Origin: Corbicula japonica
Taxonomy: Eukaryota; Mollusca; Bivalvia; Venerida; Cyrenidae
NCBI GenBank assembly: GCA_038501625.1
Contig: JAZAYU010000113.1
Coordinates: 1,550,001 to 1,614,000, forward strand
Reading direction: 5' to 3'
Length of the DNA: 64,000 bases
The notes below the pieces were generated by a model. The model was not told the DNA's origin, made no database searches, and saw only the letters and a program-made list of their open reading frames with translations. Shown here one piece after another: positions 45,280 through 56,577 of the stretch (the first letter of the stretch is position 1; the number at the start of each line of letters is the position of its first letter). Position numbers and translations under genes: made by a program.

Positions 45280-47524
45280 CAGACATGGGGCGAATTAAAT
45301 TTTAATGCTAATGCATTAATAATGCATTACTTTTTCCCAATAATGCAAGGTAATGATTAATGCAACAAATCTAGCATTATTTTAATGTAATTTAATGCAT
45401 TACCCATGCCAAAATGCTGTAATGCTTAGCATTATTGGGCATTAATTGAATGTTGTTCCCTATTGGATTATTTTCACTATAAATTGATTTATTTTATAAT
45501 AGTGACTTGTTTAATACTAAGATGCCCCAAAGATTAAATATGTTATCATTTTATAATTATTACATATCTAATTAATAGCATAATAGCAAAAGAAAAATAT
45601 GAATATAACTGTTAAGTAGTAGTTTTTAGTAACAACAAGGTACAGACTATTGAGTAAAGCTTTTGCATCAGAATGTTGTAAAGTTTGAACACTTTTTATA
45701 TTAAGCCAGGAGTTCTTAAGCTGAGTTTTGGGAAGAAAACGCTCAATTTACAAAAAATCAATAGCCATTAATCTATTAAGCCCTTTCAACAATTCCAGTA
45801 CAATTGAATCATTTTAATGTACACATTCATTGGAAATAGATAATTTCCCACCAATTTTCATACACATCTGAATATTTCTAAAAATGTTACTGATAGGAAT
45901 TAGAACTTACAAGTATCACATGATGTTATATTTTTCTTACTTATATTACACTTTCTGATTCAGTGTATATTTTATTGGGTCTCTGACAGAATTCAGGAAA
46001 ATCAGCATGTAATGCAGATGCAAGTGACATGATAATTTAATTAGATTAGTTGCCAGCAGGGTTGGGCGGTAAATACCACCCCCGGTATATACCGGTGGTA
46101 TTTACCGGCCTGGAAAATACTCCCCAAAGTGGCAAATACTGGAAAATATTGGCAAATACTACACAGATGAGTTTTTTTGCCTTAAAATAGTGCAGAAATC
46201 TTAACTTATTTGACTATTATTAATGTATTATCATAATAATAATTAAATAACTCAGTTATTTTAATTAAAATTCATATTAGGTGATCACTGTAAGCACTTA
46301 AGTAAGAATAAATCTGAAAGAACTGTCTTTTTTTACTAAGAACCTAAAAATACAGCAGGTCAGAAATTAATGCTGATCCACCTGTGCACCTGGCCATTGA
46401 CAATTAACAAACAAAGCCGTAAGGTTTAGACTATTAAAAACAACATGTTTGTACAAGGGGCTGTGATAGCCAGGGGCAACAAAGGCAACAGTAAAGTGTC
46501 ATAAATAACCTATATAGTTTGTCTAGGTGCAAGTAAATGGTTGTGTACTGGTATGACTGCAGAAAGCTGCCAAACTGGTGTCTGTTACAGATACTTAAAG
46601 GGGAAAGAAGAAATTGACTGGTTGACAGAGACTTACCTTATTTGTTATTGTAATCATGTATATTTATTGTAAATTGTGTACATTACTTGTTTATAATTAA
46701 AATTAACCCCCATACTGACTCCATTATTGTTAATAATTGAATTTTGAAGTTGTCCTCATGCTGACTATAAGGGATACATTGTATTGTATAAATTCCATGG
46801 GTGGTCAATTCAAATGACCACCTTTTCAGTACTTAAATACACAGATGTATTTATTAATTATGGATAAAGTGATAAAAGTGTTCAACTTAAGTATAAATAT
46901 AATGGCAACTGAAGGGTAAACTTGAAATTATCTATATGAATTCTGATAATAGGTAATATTGTATAAATTCCAGACTGGTCTATTCAATCGACCAGTATTT
47001 GCTAGTAATTGCCAGTATTTGCTGGTAAATACCGCCGGCATGGAAAATACTCATATTTGCCGGCATTTTGCCAACCCTGGTTGCCAGTTGTGTCCTTGGT
47101 CAATATGACTTTCCAAATGTGTGAAAAACAGCAATAAATTGAGAATAACTTAAGTGTGTAAAAAGCTAAATCTGTACTGTATTAATTCATATCTACTTAG
47201 ACTAGTTTTGTTCTAACCCCTTTAGGTATCATTTTAGATCTTAACACTTTCAGATTGACACTTTGTATATTATTAAACTTGTGTTGTATTTTGTGGTGGA
47301 AGAAAATAACTTTTTTATTATATATTGACAGTTGACTTAAGTATTTATTGCCAGTTCACATGCCAATAAAATAATGCTTAATTTAATGCATTACTTTTTG
47401 AAAAATGCTAATTCAATGCATTACTTTCCAAAATTACAGTTATGCTAATTTAATTTAATGCACAAATTTGGCAAATAATGATAATTTAATGCATTACTTT
47501 TGAAAATAATTCGCCCCATGTCTG
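45280..47524. mobile_element. 2.2-kb hAT-like element in the minisatellite
   Basis: Ends CAGACATGGGGCGAATTA and the exact inverse TAATTCGCCCCATGTCTG, flanked by a perfect 8-bp duplication GTGCCGGA (45272-45279 and 47525-47532). Subterminal DNA is rich in TAATGCATTAC words at both ends. No transposase ORF. It carries a second hAT-like element. Confidence 0.85.
46057..47079. mobile_element. 1.0-kb hAT-like element nested in the former
   Basis: Ends CAGGGTTGGGCGGTAAATAC and, inverted, CATTTTGCCAACCCTG, flanked by perfect 8-bp duplications GTTGCCAG (46049-46056 and 47080-47087). Subterminal GGTAAATACC / GGCAAATACT motifs repeat at both ends. No ORF of transposase size. Confidence 0.85.
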
Positions 47525-47532
47525 GTGCCGGA

Positions 47533-48070
47533 GTCACTGTCTCTAGCATTCCAGGCATGAAAGTGGGTGGCGGAGTCGCAGCATCTAGCGTTCCAGGCAT
47601 AAAAGTTGGTGGCGGAGTCACTGCCTCTAGCGTTCCTGGCATGAAAATGGGTGGCGGAGTAGCAGCATCTAGCATTCCTGGCATGAAGGTGGGTGGCAGA
47701 GTAACTGCCTCTAGCGTTCCGGGCATGAAAGTCTTATCGCGGATTCACTTCCTTTAGCGTTCCAGGCATGAATGTGGTTGTCGGAGTCACTTTCTCTTGC
47801 GTTCCAGTAATAAAGGTAGGTTGCGGAGTCACTGCCTCTAGCGTTCAAGTCATAAAGGTAGGTGGCAGAGTCACTGTCTCTAGCATTCCAGGCATGAAAG
47901 TGGGTGGCGGAGTCGCAGCATCTAGCGTTCTAGGCATAAAAGTTGGTGGCGGAGTCACTGCCTCTAGTGTTCCTGGCATGAAAGTGGGTGGCGGAGTAGC
48001 AGCATCTAGCATTCCTGGCACGAAGGTGGGTGGCAGAGTAACTGCCTCTAGCGTTCCGAGCATGAATGTC
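47533..48070 (+). repeat. 42-bp minisatellite, right part (~13 units)
   Basis: Same units and phase as the left part. Two higher-order sub-blocks (47540-47735 and 47875-48070) end alike in ATGAAAGTCTTAT / ATGAATGTCTTAT, pointing to a ~340-bp duplication within the array. Confidence 0.8.
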
Positions 48071-48121
48071 TTATGGAGGATTCACTTCAGCAAAAAGCAA
48101 AAAGATGGATACTCAATGACC

Positions 48122-48830
48122 TTACTCCCGGTTATTCGTAAAAACTATCTGTAAATTTAAAAAGAAAGGTTACCAACATGACATTTTACAGCGCTCTGCA
48201 GGCCTGGTGATTAACCCATCTACAGTGGATCATTATGCTTACCTCTTTGGTTGCACGACGGTGGCAGGGGTTTAAGAGTTCATGAAGGATTATGGGGAAA
48301 TCTTTTCTTAAAAGAACCTAGAAGCTCGATTTGTTTCTTTTATCCCTGTCATCGTGTTCTTGCTAATTTTACTGCAGGTGCTCTGGTCTCGGTAAGATCA
48401 TTGAGTACCCGCCCTTTGGCTTTGCAATGCTATTAGCTTCTTATGTTTTATATGTTTGTGTGCTTTTGCATGCAACATTGCTGAGCCGATAAATTGGTTG
48501 GAGTTTTTCACCAAGACAACTTGTACTTGTTTTGTGATACGAGAACCTGTTGGGGCAAGTGTGAGGTTGGTGCACCCTAGAACCTGGTTTAAACCCCCAG
48601 TGGCAATTTGATTTGCCACTGACTGTTCCAAGGCGGTTACCCCTCGGGTTCTCATTTTTGTTTATTGTTAGTGGTGTCTTTTTTTAAACTGTCTGATCAT
48701 TTTATTAACCATGCTCTCTCCCTCTCTCTTCTTCTTGACTGTGTGGGGAGGCTGTTTATTCTGAATGTGGCGATTCCTGATATGCATATTTCACCTTTTT
48801 CCTAAGACCAGAGCCTCTGGAGTTAAATCA
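48122..48830 (+). repeat. dispersed repeat family A, near-complete plus copy
   Basis: Runs from CGGTTATTCGTAAAAAC through GGTTACCAACATGACA, CATCTACAGTGGATCATTAT, GGTTGCACGACGGTGGCAGG, GGTAAGATCATTGAGTACCC, AACCTGGTTTAAACCCCCAG, CTCGGGTTCTCA to CTGTGTGGGGAGGCTG. Other copies: 39780, 49215, 51590, 57650, 62930. No long ORF; SINE-like or a LINE tail, class unknown. Confidence 0.7.
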
Positions 48831-48869
48831 GTAAGAACAAAATCACAGGGACAAAAGAAATAGTGGATA

Positions 48870-49210
48870 CTTGTTTTTACCAGTGTAAGATAGAAATATA
48901 TTTTACGAGTGAGCTCCGGAATTCGTATTTTCACGAGTGGAATTTGCATAAATTTGACAGAAAAGTTGCAAGGAATGACTCTAAACCCGCTTGTTCATTA
49001 CGTGACGTCATGGCGTCAATTACACATTTGAGCCCATTTTCTAAACGTTTACATTTGGTAAGTTATGTGCGTTTCGGTACCAACGTGAACAAATCAGTGA
49101 AAATAAAAATGATATTCCACTGTTTGGAAACAGTGAAATACCACTTTTATTTCACCGAGAAAATTCTAAAATTCACTGAAAAGCATAAAAGAAACAAGTT
49201 TTTCCTCTAA
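48870..49210. repeat. repeat with palindromic TTTCACTG/CAGTGAAA words
   Basis: CCACTGTTTGGAAACAGTGAAA, GTGACGTCATGGCG and ACGAGTG motifs suggest a short DNA element. The 115-codon ORF here has an ATG but reads as repeat translation. Confidence 0.4.
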
Positions 49211-49214
49211 GTCT

Positions 49215-49400
49215 TCATAAACCACGGCCATCCTCGTGCAAACAAAGAGCTCAGCATAACGATCAACTGTAAACGGGTTAATCACCAAGCATGCAGATCG
49301 CTGAAGAATATAATGTAGGTAACCTTCCGTTTTGAATAATCAGATGGGTTTTACAAATAATGTGATGAAATTAACATTGCTTTTTATTTTCCTAGGTTAC
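49215..49400 (-). repeat. dispersed repeat family A, partial minus copy
   Basis: CGATCAACTGTAAACGGGTT and TCACCAAGCATGCAGATCGC match the reverse complement of the start of the 48122 copy. Confidence 0.6.
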
Positions 49401-50025
49401 TAAATAAAATCTCTATAAAATGCATAGTGAGAAATACCTTGTTGCAGTAGTGAATTTAAACTACTGTTTCTGGAAAAAGATGTAATATTTTCACAATCGT
49501 TGCAGTTTTCATAAAGCCTCTTATTTTTAAAACTGTTTATCAATTCGTGTTATGCTTGGTGTAGAAGTAAAGTTTAATACCTATTTTCATCCTTATCGTG
49601 GAAATAATATTAAATTTAATATCATGCAAGATTTCCTCATGTTATCATTTTAGCAATGACCTTTGTCTTTCTTTTTCAAAGATATTTCTTGAGAACTCAC
49701 TATTAAATCATGTATTTTTATTCCTTTAATTTAAGAATAAATTCATCATCATCTGATGAATTAGTTTGCCAATACTAAATTTTCATTAATTTGATTACAT
49801 GGTATTTATTTTAATAATTTATTATTTTTGGCCTATTTCAGTAATTCGACTGCCAGCCTAGATGCTAACATTAAATACATTCATGTTAATCAGACTAATA
49901 CAATGGAGTTTCCCTAAGTGGCATTTATCTTTAGAACAGGTTTTTGAAATTTAAAATGTGATTGTAATCAAAACAATTGACGAGGTTTTAAAAAAAAACA
50001 TAAATAAGAAACTTTGCATTTCAGA
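49401..50025 (+). other. intron upstream of the sulfotransferase exon
   Basis: AT-rich, no coding signal, ending in the acceptor TTTGCATTTCAG at 50025. Exons for the N-terminal signal anchor were not found upstream in the window. Confidence 0.5.
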
Positions 50026-51113
50026 AAAAACAGACAGAAGTGTCAGTCGACGATGCAAAGGTATCGAAAGTAAAGCTTACACACGGATATGAATTGGCAA
50101 ACAGGGTCAATAAAAAGTGCAATAATACCCGATATGCACCACAAGAAAGGGTGTTTGGAAACTACAAATCCGGAGACATTAACATGTGCTTTATATGGAA
50201 AATAGGCACAACGTTTATACGACGACTGTACATGCTCAAAAATGAAGCCGCGTATAGTGGCCTTATCAACCCTTATGATATTAATTTTGAGAGGGAATAT
50301 AAGTACCTGTTTACCATATCCAACGATCCCTCTCAAAGTCGGTTTATGTTTGTGCGAAACCCATACAAGCGGCTGTTGTCGGGCTACATAGACAAACTGG
50401 TCGCCCCGAACCCGGTCTTCTGGAGAAGAATTGCAGTACCTGCCATTCGGTTAACCAGAGGAACACCCAGTAACCTAAGTCTTACGTGCGGCCATGATTT
50501 GACGTTTAATGAATATGTTAAATATGTCATAAAAGCATTGGACCCGGCAATAAAAACAGTTCAACCAGATGGACACTTTGAAACGATGGCTTCACTATGC
50601 AAGCCATGCAGCGTGAAATATGACTTTGTGGGCAAAATGGAAACGTTTGGAGAAGATTCGTTAGAGTTGGCTCGTCGGCTGAAGCTATCAAACCAGACAT
50701 TACATCTACTTAAAGATAATGGAGAGTATTTTGCATGGTTTGACGCTATAAAAGACACTGTTCACCAACCGTTCGCATTTAGACAGGGCTATAAATCGTG
50801 TATAAGCTTTAAAGACGCTTTAGAAAGGTCTTGGCGTAAACTGCAGCTACGCGGTTTAATAGCCAAAATGCCATTACCGGTAAACGACGTGCATTTACAA
50901 TCATAAACAGAAGAAAATTTTTTAGACATGGCAATCAAAGCTCGAAGTAATTCTTCTTTAGAAGAAAGAAAGCTGTTACAGCAAAATTTTTTTATAGAAA
51001 TGTTTTCGACTATCTCCAAAGAAGATATGGAACAACTAAAGAGAATATACAGAGAAGATTTTGAGCTGTTTGAATATAGTGACAAATCACCAAATCTTCA
51101 AAAATCTGTCTAA
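50026..51113 (+). CDS. carbohydrate sulfotransferase (CHST/Sulfotransfer_2 type), terminal exon with in-frame stop
   Basis: Transfers sulfate from PAPS to glycan chains in the Golgi if functional (family knowledge). The exon opens after a clean acceptor; no ATG lies near the start, and a GTG at 50040 is only a codon. Numbered from there: the 5'-phosphosulfate-binding segment CFIWKIGTTFIRRLY (50-64), the 3'-phosphate segment RNPYKRLLSGYIDKL (106-120), HFETMASLCKPC (179-190) followed by YDFVGKMETF, all in family order and spacing. The 5' segment is atypical (IWKIGTT for the usual PKVGST/C). TAA at 50904-50906 interrupts the frame, yet the same frame then stays open for 69 codons to 51113 and encodes the typical family tail (LQQNFF...LKRIYREDFELFEY). 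So either the gene is newly broken, the stop is an error or polymorphism, or a shorter protein is made. Upstream exons with the membrane anchor are missing. Confidence 0.85.
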
Positions 51114-51300
51114 GAATCGTCCCTTTACTGATTTACTCGTAAGATGTGATTCAAAAATAAATTTGCATTTACTTCATTTCAATTCTTGATAAATTGACTA
51201 TTTCTAGATGATATACATTCATTAATTAAATTTACATACTAGACAGAAAAAATGAAAACACATTCCATTAATCCCATCGAAAGTTATAAATAACTGCAAG
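51114..51300. other. 3' flank of the sulfotransferase exon
   Basis: AT-rich; the AATAAA-like AAAATAAATTT at ~51153 could serve polyadenylation. Confidence 0.35.
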
Positions 51301-51425
51301 ACTACACGTAGAATCGAACTGGTACGGCGACAGCGCCTATTCACAAAACGCCGAACACTCAACCGAATTTGGTAGCCGGGACAACACAAACACAGGTTGC
51401 GTGGATAACCCTTATAAATGTGGTC
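51301..51425 (-). ncRNA. tRNA-derived SINE candidate, minus strand
   Basis: Reverse complement carries CAGTTCGATTCT as B box (~51315), GGCGCTGTCGCCGTACC before it and TTCGGTTGAGTGTTCGG as a possible A-box region. It shares cggcgacagcgcct with 8612-8815. Confidence 0.4.
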
Positions 51426-51589
51426 ATTATGTAACAACGTAAACCGTTTTCATAATACTGATAAAAGTACTGACTGATTTGTATCCAAGAAAGTTACGTG
51501 CGTTTATTCACTTTACATAATGATAAATAATACAATTTATAAGAATATTGTTTATCTAGAATATAGCGTGCTCGGATATATGTAGCTAG

Positions 51590-51720
51590 GCGAAACGGTT
51601 GAGGATGTGCATGTTTGGTTCCAGCTCTAAGCTTGCTAAAAGTCTGGTTTAAACCCCAGTGGCAAATCGTTTAGCCACTGACCATTTCAAGGCGGTAACA
51701 AGATTTTAAAGGTGTAAGTA
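51590..51720 (+). repeat. dispersed repeat family A, fragment
   Basis: GGTTTAAACCCCAGTGGCAA and GCCACTGACCATTTCAAGGC match the middle of the 48122 copy. Confidence 0.55.
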
Positions 51721-52099
51721 CGGACAAGTTGAAACTTTGTTTATTTTTATTCCGTGGCAAATATCATTTCACTTAGTGTGCCGGTATTTTGTTTAATATC
51801 AAAGAACAAAAATTCAAATCATCAAATACACTTGAGAGAACCCTCGCTAGACATTATAAGTAAAGAAAATCTAATGAAATGTATCATTTCAAGCAATTAT
51901 ATGAAAGAATATGGTTCATACGTGAAAGATGTATCCCAACACAAAATGTAAACAAAGCAAATGGAAAGGGTAAACTAGAAATATACGCAACTCTGAGGGG
52001 AAAGTAAGGTACCAATGGAAAAGAAAGTCAATTCCGCGTATGATAGGCTATATCTTGAAAAGTATAAACCTATGTGGGCTATACAATAAATAAAAAAGA
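51721..52099. other. no gene recognised
   Basis: A 65-codon frame (51754-51951) starts at GTG and has no recognisable domain. Confidence 0.35.
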
Positions 52100-52174
52100 T
52101 GAACTTACCGGCGATTTTAATCGGCCATTATCCGTGCATGGTATCAAAACAAAACCACGTGATTCCCCGCAGTG
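52100..52174 (-). mobile_element. terminus related to the giant element
   Basis: On the minus strand it starts CACTGCGGGGAATCACGTGG, sharing GGGGAATCACGTG with the giant element's ends, and, as there, continues to an ATGGCCG and then a GTAAGT donor ~65 bp in. Its short frame has a stop, so it is degenerate. The other end was not found. Confidence 0.45.
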
Positions 52175-53136
52175 AAAAGAGTGTAAAAATTGTAAATTTT
52201 AAATAGCGATAACGTACTTCAATTTTGGAATAGATGAAAATGGAGCTTAAGACCCTCGAACACGACAAATATGAAAATATTGCAGGCTCGGTTTGATTGA
52301 GCCTTTTCATGGGCAGCAATGGAAATGTTTATTGCTGCCCATGCCGAGATTTTATCTATTTGAGAAATAATAAAAACTGGTAATTATTCATTATTGTCGC
52401 CCTTTAAAAATAGTTTTTCCGAAAACAAATAGCTAGATATACATGCTTTGCATAGCCGTGAGTTAATCTAAGTTTGGCTTACGTATAGAATAATATGTAA
52501 TTCTTTTATACAAACCCTCTTTCATTTGGCTTTAATAACGACCGACCCAGTTGTTATTTAACGTAGTTTTTTTCTGATTTCGCAGAAGTTGTAACTGCTA
52601 GCATTGCACATTTGTGTATATTTTGTATAAATTATAGTAATAAAATACACGTCGTTTCTATCAAGATGAACAGACGGATAATGGTGATTTTGATTAATGT
52701 GCGGATATTTTTAGATGAAACAAAAGTTGTTTAACTTCTTGAAATTAGTTTTCAAAAGAAATAATATTTAGAACTGAATTCTGTAGGTTGCTTTTGAACT
52801 GTCCGTTAACGGAATTTGAATTAAATGTTATAACGCGCCTGCAAAGTGATGAACCTGACCAACAAGTAGATGCGTCAATAACTCTTTAATAAACGTTGAC
52901 TTCTAAAAAGTTGGACGTTTTGAATGTTATATCTTAATGTGTGGATTTTTAGTTCCCTGTTCGTTCAGTAATCAAAATGTTAAGATGTGTTTACTATGGA
53001 AGCTTAGAGGGGACACTACTTGTCTTAATGTTTTGCATTAAATCGATTTGTTTTTTCTCATTTTGATCAAAAATATTTTAGGAAATCATAATAATTTATA
53101 CGAAATGCTAAGAACTTTTTAATAATTTCGGATATT
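52175..53136. other. no gene recognised
   Basis: AT-rich, with a small inverted repeat TGCTGCCCATG / CATGGGCAGCA at ~52308-52345. Confidence 0.4.
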
Positions 53137-53535
53137 TTGTTTTTTAATTGTCATGAAATATTTCTCAATACAACTTACGTCATTTCGTATAACGCAATCT
53201 ATCAGTTGAATAAATCTGACTTATGTGGAATTTGTAATACCCAAGTAAATTGGTATCCAGACCGGGGTATCTTATGTGAAGAATGTGACACATGGTTCCA
53301 TATTGGGTGTCAAGGAATTAATACACTTACTTTTAAACATCATAACAAATATCCAGATGAATACTGGGAATACTTAAACTGTGGCATACCTCATTTTATA
53401 TCATCTCTGTTTGAAACATCCTCATCAGTTAACACTAATATCTCATTATCCAGTTCATGTAGCTCAGAGAAAGTACAGTCACCAGATACATTCACAACAC
53501 ACAAGTACATTCACCGGGTAAATACTATCCTATAA
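53137..53535 (+). pseudogene. LINE N-terminal PHD-like zinc finger
   Basis: CGICNTQVNW...GILCEECDTWFHIGCQGI...YWEYLNCGIPHF has the C-x2-C...C-x2-C...H-x2-C...C pattern of the PHD-like finger found upstream of the endonuclease in many invertebrate LINEs. One cysteine of the last pair appears to be changed (YLNCG where C-x2-C is usual). A Ser-rich linker follows, then the frame closes. Confidence 0.65.
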
Positions 53536-53659
53536 ATCCTATACATAGTAGTACTCCAACTGGCAAATGTGCTGTAAGTAATACACAGACATCACCTCCC
53601 AGCCATAGACAACCTAAGTCTGCTGCATCTCATTTACACAACTTACAACATATCAAAAT

Positions 53660-54471
53660 ATTAACAGTAAAATGTCAATCAGTCAGTAAAAAAGTAAAAC
53701 CTAGGTTTTATAAAAATGCTCTTTTCTGTAAAGCCAGATATTGTTCTTGGTAATGAATCTTGGCTGAAACCAAGCATTAAAAATTCTGAAGTATTTCGTT
53801 CTCTCTATGATGTATACAGGCAAGATCGTAAAGGTACAACCGGAGGTGGTGTGTTTGTATTGGTGTCAAAGAAGTACACTAGTTGTATGATCCCAGTTCT
53901 AAAATCAAGCTCAGAATTATTGCGGGTAAATGTTAAACAAAAATGATTAAAAGATCTATTTGTCTGCAGTGCATACAGACCAGATAAGGATTTTTCTTGC
54001 ATAGACGAGCTAGAACGTAAATTGTCTATCATCGATATTGATAACAACACCGTAGTAATGGTGGGGGAGGGGGCGACCTAACCTGATATTGACTGGAAAT
54101 CTCATAATGTAAAACCAGGGGCAAAACAGTTAGATGAAACAACAAGCTACTAAGCTGCATAGTTGATTAATGAACCAACACATATAACTGATACAACCAG
54201 AAAGTGCTTGGATTTGCTATTTCTTTCAAATTCTTCACTAGTAGCAATTGTTACAGTAATACCAGGTTTTAGCGACCATTGTATACCTTTTGTTGACATG
54301 TTAGCATCAGTCAGGATAAATCCAAAGGAAAAACGAAAAATTTATTTATTTAACAAAGCAAACTGGCCTGAAATAAAGAAAGGTTTGCAGTGTTTTTCAT
54401 TAAATCCTAATCTTAAAAAGATGACTGTAAATGGGGCACGTCACTGGAAAAGGTACATTCGGCCATTTTAA
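53660..54471 (+). pseudogene. LINE APE-type endonuclease, broken
   Basis: Segments in order: KILTVKCQSV, KPDIVLGNESWL, a GGGVFVLV strand, CSAYRPD, VMVGEGA..DIDW, FLSNSSLV and GFSDHCIPFV. These are the usual endonuclease landmarks (N, E, GDxN-like, SDH). At least two frameshifts and internal stops; the GDFN-like motif is altered. Confidence 0.7.
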
Positions 54472-54715
54472 GTGATATTTTAGTTTTTACGAAATGTAAA
54501 AAGAATTACAACAATAAATCAATTTTGTATAACTAAAATGTAATTTTGTTACCCATTTTGACAATAAAATGGTATTTTACCGCGAAGTGCATAGTAAATA
54601 AATTCGTCTGCTCAAATTTATGACGCCATTTCAAAGATTGACGTCAACTGTCCGAAGGTTCTATTTCCCGTGACGCGCCCCAAATGAGATATGGGAAACC
54701 TTCGGATCCCCATTA
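54440..54715. mobile_element. ~275-bp insertion in the LINE
   Basis: Non-LINE AT-rich DNA with ATGACGCCAT and TTGACGTCA words separates the endonuclease end from the next LINE segment (VLGRHHIPWINSSIKKL). The exact ends and target duplication are unclear. Confidence 0.45.
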
Positions 54716-54721
54716 GATACC

Positions 54722-55756
54722 TTGGTTAATAAATTTATCTTAGCTAAGACTGTTTTAGGAAGACACCACATCCCATGGATAAACTCTAGCATTAAAAAGC
54801 TCATGAAGAAACGAGATCGATTATACAGTAAAATGAAAAAGACTAATAATTACAATTTATTACCCAAATTAAAGAAATTTAAAACACTTATTCAGAAAAA
54901 CATCAGATCTGCATATTGCGATAGTGTGCGATAAAACTGAAAACAAACATGGTACAACTAAAAAATTTTGGGAGTTTAAAAAATGAATGAAGCTGACTTC
55001 TCCCCAATTTCGTCTCCCTTACATGTTACTGAGAATGGTATGTACAAACACTTGAAAAACCTTAACCCCAATTAGGCGGCTGTCCTGATGCTATTAAGCC
55101 CAGAATCCCAATGGAGTGTGCCCAAGAGATTGTTCCCATCTTTGCATTTCTGTTTAACCATTCCTTATTATTAGGTGTTATTCCAGCTGACTGGAAAGAA
55201 GCTTTCGTCTCTCCCATCTTTAAAAAAAGGTGAAAGGTTTCTTGCTAAAAATTACAGACCCGTCTCGTTGACATGCATTACCTGCAAGGTGCTTGACATA
55301 TCGTGGTGAGCAACATCCTGGACCACTACGATAAGCATAATATATTGGTTGACAATCAGCATGGTTTCCGTGCCCGTCGTTCTTGTGAAACACAACTAGT
55401 TGGTTTCATGTACGATCTGGCCAAGGCAACACAGAAGTCAGATAGATGTAGCCATCATGGACTTTAGCAAGGCCTTTGATGTGGTACATCACGGTAGGCT
55501 CTTGCACAAGCTTTCACATTATGGCATCAGAGGCAACACTTTACGGTGGATTATCGCCTTTCTGCGTCATGACAGCTCTGGTCACAGATACCAGCAAGTG
55601 GCTATGGATGGTAGCCTTTCTGATAAAGCCCCAGTTATATTAGGGGTCCCGCAGGCCTCTGTTCTGGGCCCTCTTCTGTTGTTGCTCTACATAAATGACA
55701 TCCCTAGAGCTGTCAAATCTAGCTGTCGACTTTTTGCAGATGACTGTTTTATTTAT
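54722..55756 (+). pseudogene. LINE reverse transcriptase, first part
   Basis: HIPWINSSIKKLMKKRDRLY leads into RT: PDAIKPRIP, VIPADWKEAFVSPIFKK, a QHGFRARRSCETQL region, then AIMDFSKAFDVVHHGRL, ILGVPQASVLGPLL and the catalytic FADD (~55734-55745). GVPQGSVLGP has become GVPQASVLGP. Several frameshifts. The frame is cut 10 bases after FADD by the next insertion. Confidence 0.8.
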
Positions 55757-56577
55757 TAAGAGGTTATTAACCGGTGTTCAAGGGCCGGGAGGTGATATCG
55801 GCCCGGAAGAGCAATATTGGCCCGAGAGCTTTAGCTCGAGGGCCTATGTTGCTGGGCTACTACGTCATAGATAAAGAGTTTTGTGACGTAATTAAAGATT
55901 GTTTACATTTTGAAACTGTAACAGAGCAAGTTGATGTCGGTTGATTTTTTGGTTTTAATTTTTTAAGTGATTACATCTATGTCGTCGAACGATTTGAAAA
56001 AATTGTGCAAGATATGGGATTGTAAAAATGTGATTTCTGGAAGTGTTTTACAGCGGTATGGGTATGTAAAGGCTGTTATTTGTGAGTGTTTCATTCTCAT
56101 AACGCTGCTGCGAGCTTCAATTCAACAAATTTACCCTAATAGGAATATCTTGTTTCAAAGAATAATGGGCATAAAGCCTAAAGGAAATATGAAGGAACAT
56201 GATTCTGAAATTGCAGTGCTTTTTGTTCTTGGTTGTCCCCAGGCATGTACTATTTCTCCATGTTTCATTGTCATTGTTATCGCTCTTAGATATGTCTCAT
56301 GTTAGCATGCATGTTCTTTTTTAAATATGCTACTTGTTGCATCTAGGTCCGAAAAACTTGAATGAGACCTGATCGATTCAATCGTCGCCATCTTGAAATG
56401 TAAAAGTTAAATCCTGTATCAATGGTTACCACGTGCCATAATTCGTGATACGGGATTTCGGCCCGCGATATCAGGTTTTCGGCCCGCGATATCAGGCTTT
56501 CTGCCCGCCCTTTAACATGCAAAGTACCCGGGCATTTTGGTCATTATTTGTTACTATTTATAGTAACACATGTAATA
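55757..56577. mobile_element. ~820-bp insertion splitting the RT, with exon-like core
   Basis: Flanked by ATTAAGAG / ATAAAGAG, an 8-bp duplication with one mismatch. Near both ends it has GC-rich GATATCGGCCCG / CGGCCCGCGATATC motifs in opposite orientation. Inside, an ATG at ~55979 opens a frame (MSSNDLKKLCKIWDCKNVIS...LQRYG) that reaches a GTATGT donor, as in a first exon. Class unknown. Confidence 0.6.

Noticed and set aside
53137..53535. A host PHD-finger gene
   Set aside because: The finger is followed by LINE endonuclease and RT in order, so it belongs to the LINE.
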